From contig NZ_VOHQ01000008.1 of NCBI RefSeq assembly GCF_009192765.1, forward strand, positions 176,138 through 240,137: a DNA stretch of 64,000 nucleotides, in the 5' to 3' direction. Below the pieces are notes generated by a model, which was not told where the DNA came from, made no database searches, and saw only the letters and a list, made by a program, of their open reading frames with translations. Origin of the DNA: Agriterribacter humi (lineage in GTDB: Bacteria; Bacteroidota; Bacteroidia; Chitinophagales; Chitinophagaceae). A program made the translations under genes and the position numbers. Positions 63,967 to 64,000 of the stretch are shown here, in pieces; position 1 is the stretch's first letter, and each line of letters begins with the position of its first letter.

Positions 63967-64000
63967 GCTGAGGGTCATTGATTCGAATCCAATTTTGAGT
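63874..64000 (+). repeat. 127-bp perfect direct repeat, copy B (continues past window)
   Basis: Exact copy of 63534-63660 at a 340-bp offset. It contains the second tRNA-Arg-like sequence (from 63908) and its palindrome (63930-63949). The identity runs to the window edge, so the repeat may be longer or a third unit may follow. Confidence 0.95.

Overview
The window looks like chromosome of a Bacteroidota bacterium, most likely Chitinophagales/Chitinophagaceae. The evidence is gene content typical of that group (DUF2851, Rossmann/DUF2520, OstA-like and LptD-like proteins, futalosine-pathway MqnA, LytTR/His_kinase signalling, type B L31), promoters of the form TTTG-N19..23-TAnnTTTG, and few Shine-Dalgarno sites. 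It holds about 55 protein genes (the first cut by the window edge), two intact tRNA genes (Leu-CAA, initiator Met), two tRNA-like remnants, one broken metalloprotease gene and one transposase remnant.

Layout. 1-7.2 kb: a plus-strand catabolic-looking group (large PVC-type haem-binding dehydrogenase, Dabb protein, Tm-1-like ATP-binding protein with its TIM-barrel partner, sulfatase), with TTCGTG/CACGAA hairpins in its gaps. 7.2-9.7 kb: alpha/beta hydrolase, DJ-1/PfpI protein, HU. 9.7-12.9 kb: an accessory patch with an emfourin-type inhibitor gene, a truncated and frameshifted M4 (protealysin-like) protease, a RAYT transposase remnant between inverted REP hairpins, and two related membrane-anchored proteins of unknown function between direct REP copies. 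13-25 kb: lysine/alanine-dehydrogenase-like enzyme, TrmN6, a LytTR regulator and sensor kinase split by a TlpA protein and a DUF4407 protein, Lpd, and a secreted beta-helix protein. 25-36 kb: Era, Der, TsaD, MacB-like permease, TopA, hydrolase, DUF2520, UbiA-type prenyltransferase, Maf. 36-53 kb: housekeeping genes including LipA, CysE-CysM, RecF, PDH E1alpha, RibH, PurB, MqnA, TerC, L31, GlmU-like and TpiA. 53-62.5 kb: envelope biogenesis (glycosyltransferase, OstA-like, MlaD, amidase, LptD-like, PlsC). 62.5-64 kb: Ung, then a tandem duplication of a tRNA-Arg-like sequence with a small GIY-YIG nuclease gene.

The most unusual material is between genes. Many spacers are built from degenerate repeats phased at 7 bp, a STRR-like architecture with several sequence families. 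GC-rich perfect palindromes sit inside the D-loops of both tRNA-like remnants and inside the spacer repeats. At the right edge the GIY-YIG reading frame ends at a stop codon in the anticodon loop of the tRNA-Arg-like sequence, and the 3' part of that unit is repeated exactly 340 bp apart. The best candidates for undescribed biology are this tRNA/GIY-YIG array and the two-gene membrane cassette at 11.1-12.5 kb.

All calls come from reading the sequence and remembered family features; no database search was run.
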